A stretch of 40,707 nucleotides of DNA from CBINFS01 sp966250015. GTDB taxonomy: Bacteria; Bacteroidota; Rhodothermia; Rhodothermales; DASSAV01. Numbering within the stretch: the stretch's first letter is position 1; each line of letters starts with the position of its first letter. A program made the translations under genes and the position numbers. Location of the stretch: positions 1 to 40,707 of the forward strand of contig CBINFS010000033.1 of the NCBI GenBank assembly GCA_966250015.1, read 5' to 3'. The notes below the pieces were generated by a model, which did not search any database, was not told the origin of the DNA, and saw nothing but the letters and a program-made list of their open reading frames with translations. Shown piece by piece: positions 1-8,225 of this stretch.

Positions 1-93
1 TTTGCCCTCGCTGAAAGCCTGGATACCGGCGACGACGGCGATGCCGACGATCACGATGCCGAGGACGAGGAGAAGAAGTTGTTGTTGACCCAT
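1..93 (-). CDS. Small N-terminally anchored membrane protein, partial (C-terminus beyond window)
   Basis: The ATG is at 93 on the minus strand and the frame stays open to the window edge, giving 31 residues that begin MGQQQLLLLVLGIVIVG. A perfect Shine-Dalgarno core (GGAGG, plus-strand 101-105) lies 7 nt before the ATG, which fixes the start and makes this a convincing gene despite truncation. The visible part is one long hydrophobic helix starting almost at residue 5, with no positively charged n-region, followed by QAFSEGK. The N-terminus resembles that of the pilin-like protein at 2810-4012 (MGNKLLMLVLGFS), so a pilin-like or membrane-anchored function is possible, but this is inference. 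Function unknown. Confidence 0.65.
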   Translation of the reverse strand, partial: MGQQQLLLLVLGIVIVGIAVVAGIQAFSEGK

Positions 94-1365
94 GGTTGAG
101 CCTCCTTAGTTATGTGTGTGTGATTGGTACTGGTTTTTTCTGTTCATTCCGATCCGGGCGACTCACGACGCCTCGTGCGGCGTTGTATCGACCCTGGACC
201 GGTCTTCATTAAGAGTTTTCTTGCGACTCCGAGGCCGTACGGGAATCATTCTCAGGACCGTTTCGGGCGTCGCCCTTCCGCTCCCCTCTTCCTGCCGCTC
301 CCCGGAAGATTACGTTGCATTTTTTCTGGTTTGCGCGACTCCTCGCGGGGCTCAGGGGCGTCGGTGACGCCTCTGATCGCCTTTCCCGCTCGCGTAAAGG
401 GGGTCAACATTCTTCGTGCCAGAATTGCGAGGCCGACGTGCCGGGTGCTGATTCTACCTGATTCAGGCTATTCAGAATATGCTTTTCGAAAGTCTGACAG
501 TCATCAGGTCCAAACCCAGTTTTTTCAGGTCTTTGCTCCCACAATTTCAGCTGCTTTTCCGGAATGACGGAAGATTCTTCCGTTTGAGCGCGTCCGGATA
601 CTCGGGCTTCATTTTCACGGACAATCAAACTGGCCTTCCCCGTTCCGCCTGGGGGCTCAAGGACATCCCCGTAGCCCCTCAAGGCCTCAGGGACGTGGAG
701 CCATTCATGTGGCAAGGAGCCCGGTACTTAGCACGACTCTACGATCCCCTTGAGGAGATCATAGGGGTGTAATTCGGATAGCTCACTGCCGGCACAACTC
801 CTTGCGCCTATGTTTAGCAATTACAACTCCGTGTCCCCTCAAGGCGCGGTGGCGAAGCGTCGTACAGGGGCTTTGTAGCCTGATAACAGTGTGATCTCAC
901 GATTCCGTACAGGCTCGAAGCGTGTTCTTCACGACGATCGGGCTGCGGATTAGGGCTCGGATTCAGGACATGATGAGGCGGAACGTGTAAGCACCCGCCG
1001 GGCGGCAATTTTTTCTTGCAAAACGGGCCATTTCGCGAATGTGGAGATCGTATTAAGGGAAAGCGGGGTGGCGCGGCAGATTTTGAAGAGGCGCGGAAAG
1101 AGGTCCCGCAGGGCGGTGCTGGGATGGTGGAAACGGTTACGTTTGGTAATCGTGAAGGAACTTCCGAACCGCGTGGAGATTCGGTTAAGGAATTGTAACG
1201 TTTGCAACGAAGGATAAAAAAGTCGGGGCAGAACCTAACGTTCTCGATCCTTTTACGTCTTCAAGGTCCTTAGAAGGTTATAAAACGGAACCATTGTGAC
1301 GAAAGCCGGATAAGCAATCAGACAAGGCAGAACGTTCTTTTCACCCATAAAGGAGCTACGTCATC
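94..1365. other. Gene-poor intergenic region of about 1.27 kb
   Basis: No open frame here looks like a protein: the candidates (for example 404-715 minus and 479-772 plus) overlap each other, are of low complexity and lack a Shine-Dalgarno. Small structures are visible: an odd palindrome CGGAAGATTCTTCCG at 568-582, three CCCCTCAAGG/CCCCTTGAGG-type words near 676, 746 and 836, and the word AATTGTAACG at 1191-1200, which recurs at 5276-5285 and 5403-5412 on the other strand. It presumably holds the promoters for the truncated gene at 93 and the DUF4342 gene at 1366. No tRNA, tmRNA or RNase P RNA signature was recognised. Confidence 0.6.
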
Positions 1366-1710
1366 ATGAACGAGACGAATAAAGCGGGTGTTTTCTTTCA
1401 GGAGATCAAGGTGAAGGGCAACCAGCTGGTGGACAAGGTCCGCGAGATCGTCGAGGAAGGCAACGCGCGGCGGGTCATCATCAAAAAGGATGGCCGCAAC
1501 ATCCTGGAGTTTCCGCTATCGGTCGGCGTGGGAGGCGCCACCGCCGCGATCCTGCTCGCGCCGACGCTCGCCGCCATCGGCGCCTTCGCGGCGCTGGTGA
1601 CGGACGTCCAGGTCGTCGTGGAGCGCGAAAAAGAGGATCCGGAAGCTCTCATCACGACCTCGACGGAGATGCCCAAGGAAACCGCCGAGTCGTCGGACCC
1701 GTCCATCTAA
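1366..1710 (+). CDS. DUF4342 domain-containing protein
   Basis: A 114-residue protein. Residues about 10-90 match the DUF4342 pattern as I know it: FQEIKVKGNQLVDKVREIVEEGNARRVIIKK, then a hydrophobic block (about 50-80) of small residues ending in LVTDVQVVVERE. The family has no established biochemical role; the hydrophobic glycine/alanine-rich middle could insert in or sit on a membrane. The acidic, Thr/Ser-rich tail after residue 92 looks disordered. The start is supported by AAAGGAG about 10 nt upstream of the ATG. It stands alone: a long empty region precedes it and a good intrinsic terminator follows, so it is probably monocistronic. Confidence 0.85.
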   Translation: MNETNKAGVFFQEIKVKGNQLVDKVREIVEEGNARRVIIKKDGRNILEFPLSVGVGGATAAILLAPTLAAIGAFAALVTDVQVVVEREKEDPEALITTSTEMPKETAESSDPSI

Positions 1711-1734
1711 GCAGGACCGGCTACAGTTTGCTCG

Positions 1735-1774
1735 AAAAGGCTTCGGCATCCACGCCGGGGCCTTTTTGTTTTTT
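1735..1774 (+). terminator. Intrinsic terminator of the DUF4342 gene
   Basis: A GC-rich stem (AAAAGGCTTCGGC paired to GCCGGGGCCTTTT with one mismatch) is followed by a T-run, 25 nt after the DUF4342 stop codon. It separates that gene from the dehydratase that starts at 1826. Confidence 0.85.
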
Positions 1775-1825
1775 GAAAACCGCGTACCTTGAGGCGTTTT
1801 TACAACCAGTCTGCTGGCGATTGCC

Positions 1826-2800
1826 GTGAACGAAATCCTCCCCACCTACGCCGACGTCGAGGCCGCTGCCGGGCGGCTGAAAGGAATTGCCAACCGCACG
1901 CCCGTGCTCACTTCGCGCACCTTCAACCGCCTGACCGGAGCTTCGGCCTTTTTCAAGTGCGAAAATTTCCAGCGCGGCGGGGCGTTCAAGTTCAGAGGCG
2001 CCTACAACGCCCTGAAACGGATTGCCGAAGCCGGAAAGGCCACGGGGGTGCTGACGTACTCGTCGGGCAACCACGCGCAGGCGCTGGCGATGGCGGGCGG
2101 GCTGCTCGGGATCCAGACGACGATCATCATGCCGTCGGACGCCCCGGCCGTGAAAGTCGCGGCCACGAGGGGCTACGGCGCCGAGATCATCCTGTACGAC
2201 CGGTCCGAGACCACAAGGGAAGCGCTGGGAAGGCGGCTATCCGAAGAGCGCGGGCTGCCCATCGTCCCGCCGTACGACCATCCAGACGTGGTAGCCGGGC
2301 AGGGCACGGCGGCTTTGGAGCTCTTCGAGGAAACCGGCCCGCTCGATCTGCTGCTCGTCTGCTGCGGCGGCGGAGGGCTCCTGTCGGGGTCGGCGATCGC
2401 CGCCAGAGCGCTGTCGCCGCGATGCCGGGTGATCGGCGTGGAGCCGGCGCAGGCCGACGACGCCACACGGTCGTTCCACTCCGGGACGCTGCACACCGTC
2501 CACAACCCCGAGACCATTGCCGACGGGGCGCGTACGCCTTCTCTCGGCAAGATCACGTTCCCCCTCGTCCGGCGTCACGTGGACGACATGGTGACCGTCA
2601 GCGAGGAGTCGATCCTGCGGGCGATGTTTTTCCTCTGGGAGCGTATGAAGCTCGTCGTCGAGCCCACCGGCGCGCTGGCCGCAGCCGCCCTGCTCGACGG
2701 CACGGTGCGCGCCGAAGGCAAACGCACGGGCGTAATCATCAGCGGCGGGAACGTGGACCTGCGCCACGCCCTCGACCTCTTCCAACGACTGGAAAGCTGA
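1826..2800 (+). CDS. PLP-dependent serine/threonine dehydratase or serine racemase family enzyme
   Basis: 324 residues, fold-type II PLP enzyme of the threonine dehydratase/serine racemase group. The Schiff-base lysine is K55 in AFKFRGA, preceded by the family signature FKCENFQ. SSGNHAQA (about 79-86) and the glycine-rich phosphate loop GGGGLLSG (about 180) complete the PLP site, and SGGN near the C-terminus is also typical. There is no C-terminal ACT regulatory domain, so it resembles catabolic dehydratases, serine racemase or L-threo-3-hydroxyaspartate ammonia-lyase rather than biosynthetic IlvA. The substrate cannot be decided from sequence alone. The start is GTG at 1826, chosen because the protein then begins like the family; no strong Shine-Dalgarno is seen. 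It converges with the pilin-like gene at 2810, with 9 nt between stops. Confidence 0.9.
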   Translation: MNEILPTYADVEAAAGRLKGIANRTPVLTSRTFNRLTGASAFFKCENFQRGGAFKFRGAYNALKRIAEAGKATGVLTYSSGNHAQALAMAGGLLGIQTTIIMPSDAPAVKVAATRGYGAEIILYDRSETTREALGRRLSEERGLPIVPPYDHPDVVAGQGTAALELFEETGPLDLLLVCCGGGGLLSGSAIAARALSPRCRVIGVEPAQADDATRSFHSGTLHTVHNPETIADGARTPSLGKITFPLVRRHVDDMVTVSEESILRAMFFLWERMKLVVEPTGALAAAALLDGTVRAEGKRTGVIISGGNVDLRHALDLFQRLES

Positions 2801-2809
2801 AACGCTACG

Positions 2810-4012
2810 TCAGGTCGGGACGCTGCTCCACTCGCGGTAGTCGGCAAGCTGCGGAACCCTCGTCTCGCTCTCCCAGAACGGGTTCGTGAGCGCGGGTGAC
2901 GCCGACCGATAGTAGACCTCCCGGCTGCCGTTGAAGTGCAGGTGGCCCTGCGTGGCGATGCTGCCGTAGAGCTTGCCGCTGCCGTTCCAGACGACGTTGT
3001 TGGCCAGGATCTGCCCCTCCAGGTTCGCGCTGCCGTTAAACATCAGCGACGAGCTCGTATAAAATGCGATGTTGCTCTCGACACCGTTGCCGTAGACGTT
3101 CGTAAAGGAGCCGTTGATGACGATGTTGCCCTTTACCACGAAGATCACGTAGCCCTCGATGCGGACGTTGTTTTTGATCTGCATCTCGTTCTGCACGTAG
3201 ATGATCTTCGGATCCGACCGGGGGCCTCCCACGATCGTCTGATTCTGAAAGATCTTGTTGCCGCTCATGTACTTCTCGTCCGCAATGTCGACGTAATCCG
3301 CGGCGTTAAAGGTGGGGACTTCCACCCGCTCCTTGTGGTGATACGACTTCGGGTCCTTCTCCGGGTCGTATGGACCGCCAGACGGGCTGAACGGGGGACG
3401 GAAGTAAGCGGCAGTTCGCGAGAGTAGGCCAGGGTCGCTGAGCGGTTCGCTGAACGTTCCGAAGCCGCGTATGTCGCTGCTCCCGTTGACGATCAGGCGC
3501 GTATTGGCGTGGACGTTGGCATTGGTCGTGTGCCCGTACGGGTAGTCCGGCGGCCAGACCTTACAGGAGCCGTTAAACGTCAGTTCCTGGTTCGTGATCA
3601 ACGCGTATTCCATAAACGAGGGGACGGATTCACCGCCGGGCGCCGTCCCTTCGACGAACGAGGCGTCGATCGTGTGGACCGCTACGGCTGTGTCGCCGGA
3701 AACCCGCCTGAACGGGTGCCGGGCTTCGACGTGAACGTCCCACGTACCGCTGGACGCATCGATGTCGACCTCGTACGTGCCGCCCTGGTACTCTCCCTCG
3801 AGCACCGTGTGGCCCGAGGACGCCTCGCCGGCGTAGATCTTCTGCTTCGCCAGGTTGAAACCCGTCAGGGCAATTTCACGCGCGAGCATCTCGGCTGCCT
3901 GCTTGCCAAGCTGCTCCTCGGAGTTCATCACGTCGGCCTTGGGACCGTTGTAGATCAGCATGCCTCCGAAGATCGAAAAGCCGAGGACGAGCATTAATAG
4001 TTTATTACCCAT
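2810..4012 (-). CDS. Pilin-like (PilX/DUF7305-type) protein with C-terminal repetitive beta domain
   Basis: 400 residues. A single hydrophobic N-terminal helix (MGNKLLMLVLGFSIFGGMLI) is followed by an amphipathic segment (about 28-60), as in type IV pilin-like minor subunits. The C-terminal half (about 150-360) repeats short strands containing the word NGS (FNGSCKVW, VNGSSDIRG, INGSFTNV, FNGSANLEG, WNGSGKLYG, FNGSREVYY), a pattern expected of a parallel beta-helix such as the DUF7305 region seen in PilX-type proteins. The family assignment is from memory. It is the last gene of a three-gene minus-strand group (27 nt after the 4040-4654 gene). A role in an extracellular or periplasmic filament or surface structure is inferred. 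No Shine-Dalgarno is visible. Confidence 0.65.
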   Translation of the reverse strand: MGNKLLMLVLGFSIFGGMLIYNGPKADVMNSEEQLGKQAAEMLAREIALTGFNLAKQKIYAGEASSGHTVLEGEYQGGTYEVDIDASSGTWDVHVEARHPFRRVSGDTAVAVHTIDASFVEGTAPGGESVPSFMEYALITNQELTFNGSCKVWPPDYPYGHTTNANVHANTRLIVNGSSDIRGFGTFSEPLSDPGLLSRTAAYFRPPFSPSGGPYDPEKDPKSYHHKERVEVPTFNAADYVDIADEKYMSGNKIFQNQTIVGGPRSDPKIIYVQNEMQIKNNVRIEGYVIFVVKGNIVINGSFTNVYGNGVESNIAFYTSSSLMFNGSANLEGQILANNVVWNGSGKLYGSIATQGHLHFNGSREVYYRSASPALTNPFWESETRVPQLADYREWSSVPT

Positions 4013-4039
4013 CGTTCTGTATCGGGCTGGTTCAAGTGG

Positions 4040-4654
4040 CTATTGCCTTGCAAGATTGGGTGGACGGAAACTGGATTCCCATCGGAGCTGCGGCACCACG
4101 TTCGCCCCGCCGTCCGGCGAGACGGCCACGAGTCGAACCTTTACCCCTCTGGCCTCCACCGGACTGTTCGTCTCGTCGCCTTCCCCGTCGAGCAGGGAGA
4201 CGTAAAACTCGGTGATCGAGGGCACGCTACCCCCGGCCGGGTCGCAGGAAGCGAACAGCTCGTCGCACAGCTGTCGTTCGAGCTCGTAGCAGGGCACCGT
4301 GTCCCCCTCGGTCGTCTCGCAACCGCCGGCCACCTCCTTCAGCTCGTACCGCACGTTCTCCTTAACGACGCTTCCCTCGACGAGCTGTGCCGATCGAAAC
4401 TGGAAGGATTGCGTGAGGCTGTCGCCTGCGGTCACGGGAGCGTACACCATCTGCTCACCGGGAGAAGCACCCGACCCGATGTTGGCGAGGTCCTTCCGCA
4501 TGACCTCGACGAGCGTGTTCATGTGAACACGCATGTTGTAGTAGCGGTGCGACTGGATCTTGGGCTCCAGGTTTTGCACGGTCATCGTCGCGATGGCGAG
4601 CGTGATGACGCTCCCGACGATGAGGGCAACCAGGTTGTCATAGATAAAGTGCAT
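4040..4654 (-). CDS. Minor-pilin-like membrane-anchored protein
   Basis: 204 residues with one N-terminal hydrophobic helix (about 6-27, DNLVALIVGSVITLAIATMTV) followed by an amphipathic helix and a soluble domain, the general layout of PilW/PilX-like minor pilins. A canonical prepilin peptidase site (G before F plus E5) is not evident. Four cysteines (in GGCETT, VPCYEL, QLCDEL and ASCDP) sit close together in the mid-region and could form disulfides outside the cytoplasm. It lies between two similar anchored proteins (18 nt from the upstream gene, 27 nt from the downstream gene), suggesting an operon. I do not recognise a specific family; function inferred only from architecture and neighbours. 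Confidence 0.55.
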   Translation of the reverse strand: MHFIYDNLVALIVGSVITLAIATMTVQNLEPKIQSHRYYNMRVHMNTLVEVMRKDLANIGSGASPGEQMVYAPVTAGDSLTQSFQFRSAQLVEGSVVKENVRYELKEVAGGCETTEGDTVPCYELERQLCDELFASCDPAGGSVPSITEFYVSLLDGEGDETNSPVEARGVKVRLVAVSPDGGANVVPQLRWESSFRPPNLARQ

Positions 4655-4672
4655 AGAGATCGAGGCTTGATG

Positions 4673-5116
4673 TCATTCGTTTCCCAGGCGGTTGTAGACG
4701 CGTTGCATCGTGATCGTACCTTTGCCGGAAGCATCCCGGGGCAACGCAACCGGCCCCGAGCCGTCTACGGGTCCCCTTATGCGGAGCGTCACGCGGCGAA
4801 AGTTCTCACCCGATCCGGTGGATACGACCTGTCCCGAGCTGTCGACTTCGACGGGCTCGACTTCAGTATGAATCTCAAACTCGAGAGTTGTCCCCATCGC
4901 TTCGACGGAGACCTCCTCTGTTGCGGGCAGGTCGTCAAGTTCTTCAAAAGGGAGGCCGCCGAGCAGATCGAGCCGTTCGGTCAGCTTTCCGGCCGCGACC
5001 GTGGCCAGCTCGTTGCGCATGATTTGCTGCCGGTTGTGGACGATCGACCGACGCTGGTTGACCGAGATCATCGTCAGGATCAACAGCGCCAGCATGGCCA
5101 GCATGGTCTGTCTCAT
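4673..5116 (-). CDS. Minor-pilin-like small membrane-anchored protein
   Basis: 147 residues from the ATG at 5116. A longer frame reaches a TTG at 5164, but the ATG is preferred because the protein then starts directly with the hydrophobic helix MRQTMLAMLALLILTMISV, as in its neighbours. After the helix come a charged amphipathic segment (NQRRSIVHNRQQIMRNELATVAAGK) and a beta-rich soluble domain. This is the promoter-proximal gene of the three-gene pilin-like set. There is no clear Shine-Dalgarno for either start. Specific family not recognised. Confidence 0.5.
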   Translation of the reverse strand: MRQTMLAMLALLILTMISVNQRRSIVHNRQQIMRNELATVAAGKLTERLDLLGGLPFEELDDLPATEEVSVEAMGTTLEFEIHTEVEPVEVDSSGQVVSTGSGENFRRVTLRIRGPVDGSGPVALPRDASGKGTITMQRVYNRLGNE

Positions 5117-5450
5117 CGAGAAAGGGTCGATGGTTCGAGTGTTGGTGCCGTTCCGTAACCGCAAACGACCGAAGCGCTGAGATGGGCTCGCTCCCTACCA
5201 TCCCGGCACCTTCGACCCATCCGGACCCCGTTGTGGGTACGGTGTCGGAAGGTTTGCGCAAAGTTTGTGCCGCGGCGTTACAATTGACCCTGCCAAGAGC
5301 ACATTTCCACAACTTAACGCGATTGCACGCATCAATAGCGGGATGTGAAGCCGACGGGCCAGTGCTTCAGCACGAAGATGCGCGTTGTGATAATCCGGAA
5401 GACGTTACAATTCCAGCCGGATCCGTTACGATATGAACCTTCTGCGAAGA
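5117..5450. other. Intergenic region between the pilin-like genes and the sugar ABC permease
   Basis: 334 bp without a credible gene. It should hold the promoter of the pilin-like operon (reading minus from 5116) and the 3' end of the long sugar operon (minus, ending at 5451). The word CGTTACAATT occurs twice, at 5276-5285 and 5403-5412, i.e. AATTGTAACG on the coding strand of the pilin-like genes. No U-tailed terminator hairpin was found after the permease gene. Confidence 0.5.
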
Positions 5451-6470
5451 TCAGCCCTGGCGGGCGGCGCGGCGCTGACGAAGCTGGTCGAGACCGACGG
5501 CCACGATGATGACGATGCCGATGATGATCTCCTGCATGTACGTCGGCCAGCCCATCTGTTGCGAGCCGTTTCGGAGGACGGCCATGATGAGAGCGCCGAT
5601 CATCGATCCGAGGATGCTGCCCGCGCCGCCGCTCAGGCTGCCCCCGCCGATCACGACGGCGGCGATGATGTCGAGCTCGACGCCTACGGCGACGGTCGGG
5701 TCGCCTTGCCGGAGCCTCGAAAGCTGCATCAACCCCGCCAGTCCGAAGTAGAGGCCGGCGAGCGCGTAGATGGCCGCCTTGACGCGCAGCACGCGGACGC
5801 CGCAGAGGCGCGCCGTGTCCTCGTTGGAGCCGATGGCGAAGATGTGCCGGCCGAAGACGGTGCGTTGCATCAGCAGGCCCGTCAGGATGGCCAGCACCAG
5901 GGCGATCCAGACGCCCGTCGGCGGCTGCCAGCCGAGCGGGCTCGTGGCCGTCATGATCGCGTTGATGGGTGAATCGGCGTAGTTCACCGTCTGGTTGCCC
6001 GCGATCCACTTGGCGAGACCCCTCGCCACACCGAGCATGCCGAGCGTAACGATGAACGCGTTCATCTTCAGGTAGGAGATGATCGTACCGTTGATCGTGC
6101 CAACCAGGCCGCCCGCCAGCACCGTCGCCAGAATCACGAGGAAGGGCGACACGTCGGCTGTGATGAGGATCGCCCCCACGACGCTCGTCAGCGCGATCAC
6201 CGAGCCCACGCTCAGGTCGATACCCCCGCTGACGATGATCATCGTCATACCCAGCGCCCCGATCGCCACGATCACCGTCTGCGTGAAGATGATTTTGAAG
6301 TTGTAGAACGTCAGGAAGTAGTCGCGGACCTCGGCGTCGAGCGAAAAGAGGACGATGACGAATACCAGCCCCAGGAACGGCCCGAGCATGTTCGCCAGCT
6401 TCGACACTCCGGGCCACTTCTTTCCCGAAATGGTGATCTGCGTTTCCGGTGCTTTCTCTAAAACACTCAT
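5451..6470 (-). CDS. Sugar ABC transporter permease, ribose/rhamnose (RbsC) type
   Basis: 339 residues, very hydrophobic, with 8-10 predicted membrane segments; it belongs to the BPD_transp_2 (RbsC/XylH/AraH) family. Recognisable motifs are IIVSGGIDLSVGS near residue 83 and GSNEDTARLCGVRV near 215, the latter being the cytoplasmic loop that couples to the ATPase, plus the GGGSLSGGAGSILGS segment near 275. It forms the membrane channel with the ATPase at 6672-8186 and binding protein at 8226-9227. Only one permease gene is present, so a homodimer is expected, as for ribose. It is the last gene of the minus-strand array; a 201-nt gap separates it from the ATPase gene, longer than the other intergenic gaps. 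Confidence 0.93.
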   Translation of the reverse strand: MSVLEKAPETQITISGKKWPGVSKLANMLGPFLGLVFVIVLFSLDAEVRDYFLTFYNFKIIFTQTVIVAIGALGMTMIIVSGGIDLSVGSVIALTSVVGAILITADVSPFLVILATVLAGGLVGTINGTIISYLKMNAFIVTLGMLGVARGLAKWIAGNQTVNYADSPINAIMTATSPLGWQPPTGVWIALVLAILTGLLMQRTVFGRHIFAIGSNEDTARLCGVRVLRVKAAIYALAGLYFGLAGLMQLSRLRQGDPTVAVGVELDIIAAVVIGGGSLSGGAGSILGSMIGALIMAVLRNGSQQMGWPTYMQEIIIGIVIIVAVGLDQLRQRRAARQG

Positions 6471-6671
6471 ATATATCTCAATGGTACGGCCGAGTCGGAT
6501 TCTTGCAAGAGCAAAAAAGTTCGGTTCAGACGGCTACCAACATCAGGGTGGGCGGATGTAGCCGTTTGGCAGTTCCCAACTTCCCCCTCGAGGGGACGAT
6601 GGATTTTCTTTTTTTGAGGTTTAAATCATTCAAATAACGAATTCTTAGCGCTTCCTCGTTAGTTTTCATCT

Positions 6672-8186
6672 CTACGCCTCGGCCTCTGATTCCTGGCCGA
6701 TGGCGGCGCTGAGGATGGACTCTTCGGTCCATTCCGAGGCGGGGCGTACGGCAACGAGTCGGCCACGGCACATCACGCCGATCGTATCGCAGATGCCGAG
6801 CAGCTCGGGGATGTACGAGCCCGCGAGTATGATGGCCTTGCCGACGGCGGCCAGGTCAACGATGAGCCGGTAGAGCTGCGCCTTGCTCCCGACGTCGATG
6901 CCGCGCGTGGGCTCGTCGAGCAGGAGGATGTCCGCATCGTGGTACAGGAGCCTCCCAAAGGCCACTTTTTGCTGGTTCCCACCCGATAGCTGCTGGATTT
7001 TCTGATCGGGCCCCTGCGTCTTGATGTCGAGGCGGTGGATCCATTCCCGTGCAAGAGCCCGCTGGCGCGCACCGCTGAGGTACCCCAGGCGGGTGAACGG
7101 CGACAGGCGCGTAATCGTCAGGTTGTCTGCAATCGACTGGTTCAGCATCAGACCTTCTTCCTTTCGGTTTTCGCTCAGGAAGCCGATTCCCTGCTGCAAG
7201 CGGTACGGAACACCCGGGCTCGTACTCTCTTCACCGTTCACGTAGATGACGCCATCCTTTACGGCGTCGAGGCCGAAGCAGGCGCGGAGCGTCTCCGTTC
7301 GGCCTGCGCCGACGAGCCCCGCAATACCGAAGATCTCACCCTCGTGCAGGACAAATCCAGCCGACTCCGGCTTCTTCGTTCCTTTCAGGTCGCGTACTTC
7401 GAGGACCGGCCTACCGATTCGATGCTCCTTACGCGGGTAGATCTCGCTGATCTCGCGGCCAACCATCATCCGGACGAGGTCCTGCTCGGACACGGACGCC
7501 ATGGGCCCGGTCCCGACGGTGAGGCCGTCCCGGAGCACCGTAAACCGGTCGGCCACCTCGCTGCACTCTTCGAGGAAGTGGCTGATGTAGACGATGCTGA
7601 CCCCGCGTTCGCGAAGCCTTCGGATGAGATCGAAAAGACGTTCGACGTCCGACCGTGTGAGGCTGCTGGTCGGCTCGTCCATGATGAGCAGCCGGGCGTC
7701 GTACCGCAATGCCCGGGCGATTTCGACGACCTGCCGCTCGGCCACGGACAGCTTGTAGACCGGAGTATCGAGCGGGATAGTCTCGTGCCGGAGCTGTTCG
7801 AGCGCCTCCCGGGCTATTTCCCGTCTGCGTTTGCGGTCGATCCACCCGAAACGACGGGGTTCGGATCCGAGCACGATGTTCTCCTCGACCGACAGGTGCG
7901 GCGCCAGATTCAGCTCCTGGTAGATCATCACGACGCCCTGCTGCCGCGCTTCGAGCGGGCCATTGGGTGCATACGGCGAACCGTCCAGCTCGATGTGCCC
8001 CTCGTCCGGCCGGATCGCCCCGCTGAGGATTTTCATCAGGGTGCTCTTCCCCGCACCGTTCTCGCCTATGAGCGCGTGTACCTCACCTGCTTCGACTTCC
8101 AGATCGACCCCCTTCAGCGCCCGTGTCGCCCCGAAGCGCTTCTGCACCCCGGTCACACGAAGACGTGGAACCATCTCGCTGTTCAT
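6672..8186 (-). CDS. Sugar ABC transporter ATP-binding protein, RbsA type (two ABC domains)
   Basis: 504 residues with two fused ABC domains, the normal size for RbsA/XylG/AraG. Domain 1 has Walker A GENGAGKST (41-49), a degenerate signature LSVAERQ (about 147) and Walker B LLIMDEPTSSL. Domain 2 has a degenerate Walker A (GLVGAGRTE), intact signature LSGGNQQK and Walker B DILLLDEPTRGIDVG (about 405-440). Such asymmetry is usual in this family. It powers uptake of a pentose or deoxyhexose with the adjacent binding protein and permease. The gap to the binding protein gene is 39 nt. The substrate is probably the sugar handled by the kinase and aldolase upstream (L-fucose or L-rhamnose), which is inference. 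Confidence 0.95.
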   Translation of the reverse strand: MNSEMVPRLRVTGVQKRFGATRALKGVDLEVEAGEVHALIGENGAGKSTLMKILSGAIRPDEGHIELDGSPYAPNGPLEARQQGVVMIYQELNLAPHLSVEENIVLGSEPRRFGWIDRKRRREIAREALEQLRHETIPLDTPVYKLSVAERQVVEIARALRYDARLLIMDEPTSSLTRSDVERLFDLIRRLRERGVSIVYISHFLEECSEVADRFTVLRDGLTVGTGPMASVSEQDLVRMMVGREISEIYPRKEHRIGRPVLEVRDLKGTKKPESAGFVLHEGEIFGIAGLVGAGRTETLRACFGLDAVKDGVIYVNGEESTSPGVPYRLQQGIGFLSENRKEEGLMLNQSIADNLTITRLSPFTRLGYLSGARQRALAREWIHRLDIKTQGPDQKIQQLSGGNQQKVAFGRLLYHDADILLLDEPTRGIDVGSKAQLYRLIVDLAAVGKAIILAGSYIPELLGICDTIGVMCRGRLVAVRPASEWTEESILSAAIGQESEAEA

Positions 8187-8225
8187 AAGGCGACACTAAC
8201 GATATAACGAAACAGTGTCAACGGA

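Noticed and set aside
404..772. Two opposing small frames (404-715 minus, 479-772 plus) as possible genes
   Set aside because: They overlap each other, lack Shine-Dalgarno sites, and neither has a recognisable domain or a plausible composition.
94..1365. A tRNA, tmRNA or RNase P RNA in the gene-poor region
   Set aside because: No cloverleaf, no tmRNA 5' signature and no conserved RNase P core sequence could be found by eye.
1789..2889. 366-codon plus-strand frame overlapping the dehydratase
   Set aside because: Arginine-rich out-of-frame reading of the PLP enzyme gene, whose own frame contains all family motifs.
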